Assembly (NCBI RefSeq): GCF_015905305.1
Contig: NZ_JADZLQ010000003.1
Span: forward strand, 62,001 to 126,000
Source: Pinirhizobacter soli
GTDB lineage: Bacteria; Pseudomonadota; Gammaproteobacteria; Xanthomonadales; Rhodanobacteraceae
Direction of reading: 5' to 3'
Length of the DNA: 64,000 bases
The position numbers and the translations under genes were made by a program. The notes under the pieces are model-generated. The model had not been told where the DNA came from, did not search any database, and saw nothing but the letters and a program-made list of their open reading frames with translations. How positions within the stretch are numbered: the stretch's first letter is position 1; each line of letters opens with the position of its first letter. Shown piece after piece: positions 8,822 through 16,987 of the stretch.

Positions 8822-10362
8822 GGCTTCTTGGACCTCTCGGCTTTGAGCTCGGACAGCGCCTTGTCCGCCGAGGCCCTCTGGGCATTTGACTGTTCAAGGA
8901 TTGCCATATCGTTGTTGGGCAACGACCGGGCAAGCAGTGCAAACTGCTGCCTTCTGGCATCAAAGTACTGAAGCAACAAGTTGTGAAGCTCAAAGTCCGC
9001 GTCCCCAGGCTGCAGTTGAACGGCGGCGACTTCGCTATACAACGCATCCCATTTCGGGGAAACCGCGCTGGAAAGTTCCCTTGCCACTTCCTGGTTGGAC
9101 AACTTTTGACTCGTGGTGCGCTGCTGCAGTGCGTTTGTCGCGCCGACAGCGACATTTTCATCTTCGCTAAGGTGCCCAAGCAGCACAGCGAACTGCCTGG
9201 TGCGCGCCGTTTGCGCGTTTGGATGTGTCATTGGCCAGCTCAACGCGAATAGCGCTGCGGCGCCGAGGGACACTGAAAGCCAAAAGCTCGCCGGTCGCGG
9301 GGCACGGCGTGCCTCGCTCGTCAGCGGCCGAGCCAGGACGAAACCCATCGCCAGACCGGATACCAAGCCGCCAATGTGTGCCGCATTGTCCACGCCCGTG
9401 TGGGCCACGCCGTAGAACAGCGAATAGGCTGCAAAACCCAACGTGCTGTTGCGATGCTCAATCATCACCGATTGGGGCACTTCGTTGCGTTTGTTCATCA
9501 CAAAGGCAAGCATGCCGCCAAAGACACCGAAGATCGCGCCCGACGCACCGGCACTGTTGACGGTCTGATTCCAAAGCAGGCTGACCATGCTCGCAGCGAT
9601 GCCGGCAAACAGGTAGAGCACGATGAAACGCCCAGTACCAAAAAGGCGTTCAACTGTGCGGCCGCTGGCGTAAAGCGCCCACATATTAAGTGAGACGTGG
9701 ATGACCCCGAAATGTACGAACATATTGCTTAGCAAACGCCACCACTGGCCACCGGCGGTAAGCGGTCCGTAATTCGACCCCCAAGACAGCACCGCATTGC
9801 CGTCGACTGTAAAGATGCCAACGCCGCTGACGCACATGGCGATAAACACCACGATATTGATTCCAACGAGCACCGGAACAGCAATCGCCTTCGGGCTCAG
9901 CGCATCCAGACGCTCGTGGAATTCGGACCGTTCGGCCGACGCGACAGCAAACTCGGGCGTCTGATGCGCGGGAAGCCGCGATGCCAGTCGGGCTGCAGCC
10001 AACGTGCTGGAGGCGGTTATTCTGATCGAGAAAAACGTACCAGCGCTATTGCGCAACTGGAGAATAATCGCTTTGTCCGATCGTTGTACGTTGAATGCGT
10101 CCGAGTCGGGAACATCAAAATGCTTCTCTTTGCACAACCACCCAAGCCTGCAGGATCTACCATCGAAGCTTATGACTGAGCCCTGGATCGTGATGCGGCC
10201 GTTTCCGCGAAACTTTGCCGGTCCAATTTCCAAACCATAGTGGTTTGCAGCCTTCTCAAATCTCACGGCGAAGCGCTCGTCCCCGTACGCCACGGCTTCT
10301 TCCTGAGTTACGGCAGACGCGTCCATGCCGCCGCCATCAAGCACGACTTGCTGATCTTCCAT
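8818..10362 (-). CDS. Rhomboid-family intramembrane serine protease with a large N-terminal extension
   Basis: The 514-residue product contains a rhomboid core (about residues 155-355) with several membrane segments. Catalytic Ser274 lies in GASGAIFG and the partner His329 in NAAHIGG; the HVSLNMWAL loop segment is also present. Rhomboids cleave transmembrane helices of partner proteins in the inner membrane. About 150 residues precede the core and read like a soluble, beta-rich, PH-like fold, and about 150 follow it as an Ala/Gln-rich helical tail; both are unusual additions. The frame is open to 10446, but ATG 10362 has AGGGGAG seven bases upstream. The RDD gene follows with overlapping stop and start, so the two proteins probably act together. 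Confidence 0.9.
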   Translation of the reverse strand: MEDQQVVLDGGGMDASAVTQEEAVAYGDERFAVRFEKAANHYGLEIGPAKFRGNGRITIQGSVISFDGRSCRLGWLCKEKHFDVPDSDAFNVQRSDKAIILQLRNSAGTFFSIRITASSTLAAARLASRLPAHQTPEFAVASAERSEFHERLDALSPKAIAVPVLVGINIVVFIAMCVSGVGIFTVDGNAVLSWGSNYGPLTAGGQWWRLLSNMFVHFGVIHVSLNMWALYASGRTVERLFGTGRFIVLYLFAGIAASMVSLLWNQTVNSAGASGAIFGVFGGMLAFVMNKRNEVPQSVMIEHRNSTLGFAAYSLFYGVAHTGVDNAAHIGGLVSGLAMGFVLARPLTSEARRAPRPASFWLSVSLGAAALFALSWPMTHPNAQTARTRQFAVLLGHLSEDENVAVGATNALQQRTTSQKLSNQEVARELSSAVSPKWDALYSEVAAVQLQPGDADFELHNLLLQYFDARRQQFALLARSLPNNDMAILEQSNAQRASADKALSELKAERSKKP

Positions 10363-10457
10363 TGAGCTCCCCTGTACCTCTTGGGAGCTTGCGGTCTCAC
10401 CCGATAGTTCGCAAGTCGCAAGAAATTGCCGATGGCAGCGTGGCATAGTCCCCGCTC

Positions 10458-10871
10458 ATGGCACCCACGATCACTGGCTTGAACCACCTTACCCTGGCCG
10501 TCCACGACGTGTCCCGCTCGGTTTCCTTCTACACCGAGGTCTTGGGCTGCAAACTACGTGCCGTGTGGGACGAGGGGGCGTACCTCGAGGCCGGAGAATT
10601 GTGGCTTTGTCTGTCCTACGATCCAGCCGCCCGCACTTCACCGCATCCGGACTACACCCACATGGCTTTTACGGTCGTGAAGGGTGAATTTCAGGCCCTC
10701 GCTGCGCGACTAGCCGCAAGCTGCCCGACGTGGAAGGACAATCGCAGCGAAGGGGAATCCATGTATTTCCTCGACCCGGATGGCCACAAGCTGGAGATTC
10801 ATGTGGGCAGCCTTGAGTCCAGGCTCGACTACTACCGTGCCCATCCGGAAAAGAACGTCCGCGTTCTTTAA
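10458..10871 (+). CDS. fosA: FosA-like fosfomycin glutathione transferase (VOC fold)
   Basis: The 137-residue product matches FosA along its length. FosA adds glutathione to fosfomycin, opening the epoxide, as an Mn2+/K+-dependent cytoplasmic homodimer. The metal ligands are visible as His10 (LNHLTLAV), His68 (DYTHMAF) and Glu113 (HKLEIHVG). The potassium-loop segment SEGES is at 97-101, followed by YFLDPDGH. It is a single-gene unit divergent from the rhomboid gene, and its 3' end overlaps the convergent NmrA-like gene by 4 bases. Chromosomal fosA genes are common in environmental Gammaproteobacteria, so this need not indicate recent transfer. Actual resistance is inferred from similarity. 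Confidence 0.9.
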   Translation: MAPTITGLNHLTLAVHDVSRSVSFYTEVLGCKLRAVWDEGAYLEAGELWLCLSYDPAARTSPHPDYTHMAFTVVKGEFQALAARLAASCPTWKDNRSEGESMYFLDPDGHKLEIHVGSLESRLDYYRAHPEKNVRVL

Positions 10872-11743
10872 GACGTCGGTAGCAATGGCCGCAAAGCGTC
10901 GATCAATACGGTCTCGCCATGGAAGACCTCCGCCGAGCCTGGTTCGACATCGACAAGACCGCCTCTATTCTTGGCGTCATTGGCCTTGATCAACAGGTCG
11001 GCAAGGCTCGGCGCCATGCTTTTCTCGAAGGTCTGTTTCCAGTGCGACCGAGGCACCGACCTAGCGATGATGGCCCGGCCCGAGAGTTCGGTCAGCGCGG
11101 CCGCAACATCGTTTGCGCTATACCGACGGGGCCCTTCGGCATGGACGATCTTAAAATTCTCATCGGTGTGACGCAGCAAAAGCTTGGCGGCGATAAGGCC
11201 AAGGTCCGATGCGGCAATCGTTGGAAGCTCCATGTCCAGCTGGTCTTGAAACGTCGGCAAGAAACCGGACTCAAGCGCCACCGGGATAACGCGCGCCCAA
11301 TTGTGCATATGTTCTGCTGATCGAAGGATCAGCTTGGGTGCATCGAGTTGGCCTAGCCGCTGCTCGAATCCCTGGAAGACGGTGGGCATCCCGATGTCAT
11401 CGGCAACGTGCGCGCCGTAGTCGGAGATGGCCAATACCCGCTTCGGCGGCGTCTGCTGAAGAGCCTTGACGAGGCTGTCGATGGAATGCCGGAGAGCAGC
11501 GGCGGGGTCTTTCTCCCGAGGCGCAACCGGAATGATGATCTGTACGGCGGTCGCGTCGGCGAACGATTTGGCGACCGCATCTGCGTCGTTCAAGTCGACC
11601 AGGGCGATATCGCATCCTAGTTCCCTGAGCGGGGCTGCCTTTGCGGAATCGCGCACAACCGCCCTAACCGGAACACCCGCTTTGCGCAGTGCCAACGATG
11701 TTGCAAACCCGACATTTCCTGTGGCTCCAACGACTACGAACAT
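10868..11743 (-). CDS. NmrA-like NAD(P)-binding reductase
   Basis: The 291-residue product is an atypical short-chain dehydrogenase of the NmrA/quinone-reductase type. A glycine-rich dinucleotide motif opens the protein (VVVGATGNVG, residues 3-12), with VRAVVRD after the second strand, as in QorB- and NmrA-like proteins. There is no canonical YxxxK pair at the usual place, so it may be a redox sensor or a quinone reductase. AAGGAG lies eight bases before the ATG. It is 32 bases downstream of the small monooxygenase-like gene and probably shares its promoter, under the divergent TetR repressor. Confidence 0.85.
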   Translation of the reverse strand: MFVVVGATGNVGFATSLALRKAGVPVRAVVRDSAKAAPLRELGCDIALVDLNDADAVAKSFADATAVQIIIPVAPREKDPAAALRHSIDSLVKALQQTPPKRVLAISDYGAHVADDIGMPTVFQGFEQRLGQLDAPKLILRSAEHMHNWARVIPVALESGFLPTFQDQLDMELPTIAASDLGLIAAKLLLRHTDENFKIVHAEGPRRYSANDVAAALTELSGRAIIARSVPRSHWKQTFEKSMAPSLADLLIKANDAKNRGGLVDVEPGSAEVFHGETVLIDALRPLLPTS

Positions 11744-11775
11744 TCTCGACTCCTTAGCTTACATTCTTGGACTGC

Positions 11776-12162
11776 TCACTTACCCGCCAACCAGAGGGCT
11801 GCTTGACGTCGGATGACAGCGCGCCTGAACTTTGGCGCGAACCAAGTTGTGGATGTCATGACGCCCGAGGATCGATAGCGTTTCACCGTCTCGACATGGG
11901 GCTTCCAGCGAACAAAGTTTCGCATATCGTTTTCCGTACGCCAGACCGAGACTGATCCCGAACTTCGCTCGCCGATATCCACCCATAACCACATGCCTAT
12001 CGCGCCTGGGAGCTCGTGCCAGCGGCGTTTCAACGCCAATCCGTGCAGGGCGATACCCGGGAGAAGCAGCTTGCGGGAGGCCGTAAAGCGCGTAACGCTG
12101 ACGAAGACATTGCTTGATTGGGCCGATTCGTCGGGCCCTTTCGTCCACCGAGACCAAATCAC
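11776..12162 (-). CDS. Monooxygenase-like (dimeric alpha/beta-barrel type) small protein
   Basis: The 128-residue product starts at GTG 12162 with AGGAG six bases upstream. The segment SGSVSVWRTENDMRNFVRW, followed by a conserved-looking PHVETVKRYRSSG, resembles uncharacterised small proteins of the antibiotic-biosynthesis-monooxygenase-like fold. I recognise the pattern but cannot name a subfamily. A competing frame nearly identical in extent (11780-12169) has poor composition and was discarded. The gene starts just upstream of the tandem TetR operators and is followed after 32 bases by the NmrA-like gene, forming a two-gene unit probably induced by a small lipophilic compound (inference). 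Confidence 0.65.
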   Translation of the reverse strand: MIWSRWTKGPDESAQSSNVFVSVTRFTASRKLLLPGIALHGLALKRRWHELPGAIGMWLWVDIGERSSGSVSVWRTENDMRNFVRWKPHVETVKRYRSSGVMTSTTWFAPKFRRAVIRRQAALWLAGK

Positions 12163-12194
12163 ATCGCACTCCTGACGACCCGCGCCGGGTCTTA

Positions 12195-12232
12195 CAGACT
12201 TCGAGTCGGTAATTTATCCGACTGTGAGTCGG
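12195..12232. promoter_or_regulatory. Tandem TetR-type operators
   Basis: Two related palindromes lie in the divergent promoter region. Site 2 (12218-12232) is a perfect 15-base palindrome, CCGACT-gtg-AGTCGG. Site 1 (12195-12209) is a degenerate copy, cagACT-tcg-AGTCGG. Their centres are 23 bases apart, about two helical turns, which suits cooperative binding by two dimers. An AT-rich TAATTTAT lies between them and could serve as a -10 element. The adjacent TetR gene is the natural binding protein. Confidence 0.7.
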
Positions 12233-12270
12233 TAAGTCAACCCGCCGCGATTTTCATGATAAAAAGGCGC

Positions 12271-12861
12271 ATGGCACGACAAGCAGAACGAAGTGAAACC
12301 ACCCGCGCGGCGATCATTGAGGCCGCCACGCAGCTCTTTGGCGAGCGGGGATTTGATGAGACAACGGTCGACCACATTGCCGCGGGCGCAAACGTAGCCA
12401 AGGGCGCCGTCTACCATCATTTCGCCAGTAAAGACGCTATTTTCGAGCTCGTCTTCGAAGCGGTCTCCGAGGCCGTGGCCCGGGACGTCGCGACCGCCGG
12501 TCGCCGGGCGGCCGATGCAATCGATGGCATCGCGGAGGGAACCCGGGCCTATTTCCGGCTTTGTTCGAAGGGGCCGACGCGACGCATCATCCTCATTGAT
12601 GGGCCTGTCGTTTTAGGTTGGCAGCGGTGGCGGGAGATCGACAGTCGCCACTTCGGGGCGATGCTGCCCGCGGCCCTCCAGGTTGCGGTATCCCGGGGCC
12701 TGGTTGCAGACCAGCCCGTGGAGCCGATTGCGCGCATGCTGCTGGGGGCAGTCACCGAGGCTGCCATGGTATGCGCATCAAGCCCATCGCCATCGCAAAC
12801 CATGCGGCAGTATGGCAATGCGTTCGAGCGGCTCCTGTCCGGACTACGGCAACCGGGATAA
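12271..12861 (+). CDS. TetR-family transcriptional regulator
   Basis: The 196-residue product has a TetR N-terminal helix-turn-helix (about residues 8-55, ending in the typical KGAVYHHFASKDAIF) and an all-helical ligand domain of about 130 residues. ATG 12271 was chosen because the protein then begins MARQAERSETTRAAI like its relatives; an ATG at 12256 is equally in frame, and longer versions would run through the operators. It is divergent from the monooxygenase-like/NmrA-like pair, with two palindromic sites between them, so it probably represses both itself and the pair. Confidence 0.92.
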   Translation: MARQAERSETTRAAIIEAATQLFGERGFDETTVDHIAAGANVAKGAVYHHFASKDAIFELVFEAVSEAVARDVATAGRRAADAIDGIAEGTRAYFRLCSKGPTRRIILIDGPVVLGWQRWREIDSRHFGAMLPAALQVAVSRGLVADQPVEPIARMLLGAVTEAAMVCASSPSPSQTMRQYGNAFERLLSGLRQPG

Positions 12862-12967
12862 TCGGCTCGGCGTGCAAATTCCCCACAAGGCACGCATAGC
12901 TTCATCGGCATGCGAGTAGTGGCCTTCGATGTCAATCGGCCGAGCGCGGCCCCGCTTAGGTGTGTGC

Positions 12968-13498
12968 ATGAAGGACGAAGCCCCTCTCACTTACAGGAAT
13001 TCGGTCCCTTCGGATGCGAAGAGCCTCCCACCGATGGCTCGCCGCATTTTCGTCGAGACGTTCGCCCACCTCTTTGAACCAACCGCCTTTGCCGCCTTCT
13101 GCGACTCGGCCTATGGTGAGAATGGTTCGATGGTGCAAGACCTGGGCGACGCCCGCATCCTGTGGCGGATCGCCGAGGCGGAAGGAAAACCCATTGGCTA
13201 TGCGAAGTTACGCCCATTGGCCGCACCCGCGCCCGACGCGGCCTTGGGCGCGCTGGAACTTCAACAGATCTATGTCGCGGCGGAATGGCACGGCAAGGGC
13301 GTGGCGAGGGAGCTTCTGGACTGGTCCGTATCAGCAGCGCGTCAACTTGGCGCCACAGAGCTTTACCTCACGGTCTTCGACCACAACGAGAGAGCAAAAG
13401 CCTTTTACGGCAAGCATGGATTCAGCGAAGTCGGGCGCTGCACTTTCACGCTCGGTGGGCGGGATTATGATGATCGCGTCTGGCTAAAGCCGCTTTAG
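12968..13498 (+). CDS. GNAT-family N-acetyltransferase
   Basis: The 176-residue product has a GNAT domain over most of its length. The acetyl-CoA motif is visible as QQIYVAAEWHGKGVARELLD (QxxGxG/A-like, about residues 97-116), followed by LYLTVFDHNERAKAFYGKHG (motif B), and it closes with DYDDRVWLKPL. Such enzymes transfer acetyl groups to small amines or protein N-termini; the substrate is unknown. The ATG at 12968 has AGGTG upstream and was preferred over the ATG at 12929. It stands alone between the TetR gene and the small exported protein gene. Confidence 0.9.
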   Translation: MKDEAPLTYRNSVPSDAKSLPPMARRIFVETFAHLFEPTAFAAFCDSAYGENGSMVQDLGDARILWRIAEAEGKPIGYAKLRPLAAPAPDAALGALELQQIYVAAEWHGKGVARELLDWSVSAARQLGATELYLTVFDHNERAKAFYGKHGFSEVGRCTFTLGGRDYDDRVWLKPL

Positions 13499-13680
13499 TA
13501 CCAGCGCTTCCCGAAACGACCACGCCCTCACCCAAAGCCGCCGTAGAACACTTCTCAGGGACTGTTCGTCCCGTCTTTCGAGCCGCTCGTCCCAGGCGTA
13601 GTGCGGCTCCACGTAGGCACCTCCAGGCTAGGCGAACGAGCGCATCGCCATTGTCGATGCCCGCCCTGCCCGGAGTTGCC

Positions 13681-14112
13681 ATGAAATACCTGACTGTCGC
13701 CGCGACACTCCTCGCCCTCTCGGGCATCCATGAGGCAGAAGCCGCCCAATGCGTCACGGCAACGGAGCATTCCGAGGCGGCCATTCAACAGCTGGAAGAA
13801 AGCTGGTCGCGCGCGTACTGGACCGGCGATACGGCTTTCCTGCAATGTTTGTATGCTCCAAAGCTCCTTAGCGCTGATTCCCGCGGAAAACTTACAAGCA
13901 AGGAAGATGACATCGCCTCCTCCTTGAAGAACCGTGGCAAGCAGTGGACCTCCAACCAGCATGCTTACACACGCACAATCAAAATGTTTGGCAACACGGC
14001 CGTTGCCACTAGTTTCAAAGGCGACGACGCGCACGGTTTCCGGGTCACCGATATCTACGAGTATGACGGCAAGCAGTGGCACGCGATTTTCTCGCAAGAT
14101 ACGAAGTACTGA
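13681..14112 (+). CDS. Exported NTF2-like (DUF4440-type) protein
   Basis: The 143-residue product begins with a signal peptide (MKYLTVAATLLALSG, cleavage near AEAA). The mature part resembles SnoaL/DUF4440 NTF2-like proteins: an N-terminal helix with ESWSRAYWTGDTAFLQCLYAP, then beta-strands ending in RVTDIYEYDGKQWHAIFSQ. The fold forms a small-molecule pocket and is used both by enzymes and by binding proteins, so no activity is claimed. CGGAG lies upstream of ATG 13681. Periplasmic location is inferred from the signal peptide. Confidence 0.8.
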   Translation: MKYLTVAATLLALSGIHEAEAAQCVTATEHSEAAIQQLEESWSRAYWTGDTAFLQCLYAPKLLSADSRGKLTSKEDDIASSLKNRGKQWTSNQHAYTRTIKMFGNTAVATSFKGDDAHGFRVTDIYEYDGKQWHAIFSQDTKY

Positions 14113-14224
14113 TTGACCCGTCGAAGCCAAGAAAGACCCATGCATCGCCATTATTAGCGGGCTAGGCTTTTCACCCATAAATATCGTAGGCTGCGCTGGC
14201 ACTACCCACCGGGGGGAGTAGGTC

Positions 14225-14989
14225 ATGCGTCCAGCACTTGTTGTGCTTGCAGTTGTCGTTTGTATCGCCGGTTGCGCATCGTCATCGTCGCCCAAGGCGG
14301 ATGCCGGCGCGCACATCGATGTCGTCATGAGTCCGAACGCTGAAGGAAGTGACTTCTATGCGCTTGACGACGACGGCCAGAAGATTACCCATGCCATGCA
14401 GATGGTCCACAGCGGCCAGATCCAGGCGGCCATAGACGGCCCGATCAACGAAGTCATTGCGAAATTCGAGAAGGAATACGCGGGCAAGCGAGTGTATTCC
14501 GCGCGTGGCGCCGCAGAAGGCATCATGTATGCAGCATTGGGGGGTACGACAGGTGCCAAGCCCGGCGAACATATCGTCGTGATCGGCCCCTCCTGGGCCA
14601 TGGCGTACTGGGCCCGATCTTATGCATTGACCGAGATGAACCGCACGACGGAGGCTGAAGCCGACCTTCAAAAGGCCTTGGCACTCTCGCCGATGGACGG
14701 CCAGTACAAGAACGAGTTGGCTTACCTGATCATGCGCCGCGGCAAGATATCGGAGTCGCTGGCGCTGTACAAGGAGGCCGAGGAATATGCCGAGATGACA
14801 TCCCCGTACCCGGTGGAGGTCAAGTGCGTCGCCTTGCGAGGCCAGGGCTACGACCTGGTCGAACTCCATCGCCTCGACGAGGCGGAAGCCGCATATAAAA
14901 AATGCATGGCCTTGGTACCGGACGAGCCCAAGTCCAAGGCTGAGCTTGGCTACATTGCAGAGCAGCGCAAGAAGGCCAGCAGCAAATGA
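14225..14989 (+). CDS. Lipoprotein with tetratricopeptide-like repeats
   Basis: The 254-residue product has a clear lipoprotein signal (MRPALVVLAVVVCIAGCASS, acylated Cys about residue 18) and GGGGGAG just before the ATG. The C-terminal 150 residues contain TPR-like helical pairs (for example MNRTTEAEADLQKALALSP, then HRLDEAEAAYKKCMALVPDE), which usually mediate protein-protein contacts. It is probably anchored to a membrane facing the periplasm. Its partner is unknown. It is followed by a perfect stem-loop and then the convergent Sel1-repeat gene. Confidence 0.82.
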   Translation: MRPALVVLAVVVCIAGCASSSSPKADAGAHIDVVMSPNAEGSDFYALDDDGQKITHAMQMVHSGQIQAAIDGPINEVIAKFEKEYAGKRVYSARGAAEGIMYAALGGTTGAKPGEHIVVIGPSWAMAYWARSYALTEMNRTTEAEADLQKALALSPMDGQYKNELAYLIMRRGKISESLALYKEAEEYAEMTSPYPVEVKCVALRGQGYDLVELHRLDEAEAAYKKCMALVPDEPKSKAELGYIAEQRKKASSK

Positions 14990-15007
14990 TCTGCCATGCA
15001 GATCATT
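14985..15007. terminator. Stem-loop at the end of the TPR lipoprotein gene
   Basis: A perfect 10-base inverted repeat (AATGATCTGC / GCAGATCATT) with a 3-base loop spans the stop codon of the lipoprotein gene. It lies between convergent genes, a typical terminator position, but no T-run follows on either strand, so it may act as a 3' stabiliser instead. Confidence 0.45.
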
Positions 15008-15035
15008 CCAGCGTAAAGGACTGGTAAGCAGCGAC

Positions 15036-16760
15036 TCAATGCAGCGGTGAACTACTGGATAACGATGAATGGCTTCTCCACCACTCGCGCGCCGCTTGTC
15101 TAGCTGCCAGCAACTGATCAGGCGGCATCGTTGTTCTTAGCCGACGCAGGTCATCATAGGCAAATATCGCCACGTTTTCGCTATGGGCAAGAGCGATAAG
15201 GAACCATTGCCACGCTTTCACGTCATCCTTCGGCAACCCTCGACCCAACATATATGCGGTCGCCAAGGAACCCTGCCCGGCTACACTCCCATGCTCCGCC
15301 GCCACCGAATACCAATGAGCGGCGGCGGTGGCATCTTTCGGAACCGACAAACCAAAGAGATAAATGCTCCCAAGTTTGTCCGCAGCTATCGCGTCGTTTT
15401 GTGTGGCCGCATTTGTCAGCCACGAGAGTGTCTGCGTCGTATCGCGCGTGACACCCCACCCATTCATGTAGAGGAGACCGAGATTGCGCTGGGCTACCGC
15501 ATTGCCCTTCATGGCCGATTTCTGAAACCATGAGGCTGCTAAAGCAAAATCGATCGGACCAGCCATGCCTTGCTCAATCATTTCACCCATTTCTTCTTGA
15601 GCTTCTGCATCGCCTTGCTCGGCAAGGACTTCGGTTTGCGCGACAGTATCCTTTACTTCGGCAGGCCATGCGGGCAGTCCATTGACGATCACTTTTCGTA
15701 TCAATTGTCCATGTACCACCATGGCATCTCGATAGCCCAAAGTGTTTGCCTGGTTAAACCAGTAGACGGACAATGCCGGGCCTTTCGAGGGCAAGTCACC
15801 ACGGTAATAAATAACCCCGAGTTCTGATGCCGCTTCTGCACTCCCTTGCCGAGCAGCCAACTCGAACCATTGGGCGGCCCGAGCGGCGTCTCTTGGGACG
15901 CCAGAGCCGTCATGACAACCGAAGTTATAAATCTTGCCCAGTTTGTACTGGGCCAGCTGATTGCCGCTTTCTGCAAACTGCGTGAGCTTGCGCTGCGCTG
16001 TTGTATCGCCCTCAGATGTCTCGATGGCCAGTTGCGCCACATCGGTCTCGACGAGTTCGATGGTGGGATCTTCAGGTGATGCATATTCCTTGGGGCAGGT
16101 TCGATCCCAGGACTTCGCATCGACGGAGCGTGGCGCTGCCGTCGGCATATTCGGAAACGCCAGCTTTTCCTTCAAAAAAAGCGGCGCGACGAATGGCCTA
16201 AGCATCAAGGTGGAAAGCGCTACAACGAGGATCGAAAAGGCCAGTCTCTGCTTGAAAACCGATGGACTTAATGCGCCGTCAACCATCTGACTTCTGCGAA
16301 CGGAGCGAATGGGTATTCCCGACACTAGACATAGCACCACTGCGGCTGTCAGACCGACCCATGCCGGCATGACCATGGCTCCCAGCAGACTTCGATTCAA
16401 TACGTTAGGCAATGGCAGATGCGTCATCGCCGTTGTATGAAAGCCCGCCGTCCAGTTCAATAGCGAACCAAGCAACGCCCCCGTCAATACACCGAGCCCG
16501 CATACATAGACCGCATTGAGACGAAATACTTTCTTCAGCCCAGTTACCGCGAGCAACCCGATACTAAACGTCGCGACCGAGGAAAGGATCAACACGACCA
16601 GAAAGATCAGCGCCATCACCATATACGCTTGCGCGGGCGCCATAAGAAATGGAAATCGCAGCAACGTGAGCTTCACGAGTGCGAGGTACACCATGGGAGG
16701 AGTGATGGCGCATGCCGCCAAGCCAATCCAGAGTCGCCGCCTATGCTGACGCATTTCCAT
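15036..16760 (-). CDS. Membrane protein with C-terminal Sel1-like repeats
   Basis: The 574-residue product has about five hydrophobic segments in its first 200 residues, then a soluble region with roughly six Sel1-like (SLR) repeats, for example AQYKLGKIYNFG, AVAQRNLGLLYMNGWGV and AADKLGSIYLFGLSVPKDA. Sel1 repeats form helical solenoids used for protein recognition, often in envelope or signalling proteins. The ATG at 16760 has AAGGAAG five bases upstream; the longer open frame to 17033 overlaps the GH76 gene and is discarded. The binding partner is unknown. Confidence 0.82.
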   Translation of the reverse strand: MEMRQHRRRLWIGLAACAITPPMVYLALVKLTLLRFPFLMAPAQAYMVMALIFLVVLILSSVATFSIGLLAVTGLKKVFRLNAVYVCGLGVLTGALLGSLLNWTAGFHTTAMTHLPLPNVLNRSLLGAMVMPAWVGLTAAVVLCLVSGIPIRSVRRSQMVDGALSPSVFKQRLAFSILVVALSTLMLRPFVAPLFLKEKLAFPNMPTAAPRSVDAKSWDRTCPKEYASPEDPTIELVETDVAQLAIETSEGDTTAQRKLTQFAESGNQLAQYKLGKIYNFGCHDGSGVPRDAARAAQWFELAARQGSAEAASELGVIYYRGDLPSKGPALSVYWFNQANTLGYRDAMVVHGQLIRKVIVNGLPAWPAEVKDTVAQTEVLAEQGDAEAQEEMGEMIEQGMAGPIDFALAASWFQKSAMKGNAVAQRNLGLLYMNGWGVTRDTTQTLSWLTNAATQNDAIAADKLGSIYLFGLSVPKDATAAAHWYSVAAEHGSVAGQGSLATAYMLGRGLPKDDVKAWQWFLIALAHSENVAIFAYDDLRRLRTTMPPDQLLAARQAAREWWRSHSSLSSSSPLH

Positions 16761-16812
16761 GGCTTCTTCCTTAATTAGACTTCGAACCGGGCTTCCGCGT
16801 TCATTGGGCCCC

Positions 16813-16833
16813 CTTTGGGTCGAAAGCGGACAT
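16813..16833. repeat. Possible dispersed extragenic repeat, copy 1
   Basis: The intergenic sequence CTTTGGGTCGAAAGCGGACA resembles a short degenerate element that I recall as recurring in many gammaproteobacterial intergenic regions (GTCCGCTTTGGGTCG..AGCGG). A related but distinct copy lies at 23778-23811. Attribution is from memory and not computed. Confidence 0.35.
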
Positions 16834-16941
16834 CGCGGCAGATCATAGCCTGACCGGCCCGCTGTTACGCAATCTGGAGACGCCCCTATATCCCACCCAC
16901 ACAGATATACGCGAGGTTCGCATAGCGGCGGGGTTCGCGCC

Positions 16942-16975
16942 TGCCTCCGTCCCCTCTTAATCGGGGACGAAGGCA
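16942..16975 (-). terminator. Stem-loop downstream of the GH76 gene
   Basis: A 13-base stem (one G.U pair in RNA) with an 8-base loop starts 12 bases after the GH76 stop codon: TGCCTTCGTCCCC / GGGGACGGAGGCA on the minus strand. No clear T-run follows. Position and strength suggest transcription termination or 3' protection. Confidence 0.5.
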
Positions 16976-16987
16976 CTGCTGAGTCCA

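Noticed and set aside
11780-12169. 129-codon frame overlapping the monooxygenase-like gene by one frame shift
   Set aside because: It is Arg-rich and without pattern, while the alternative frame has an exact AGGAG site and a family-like motif.
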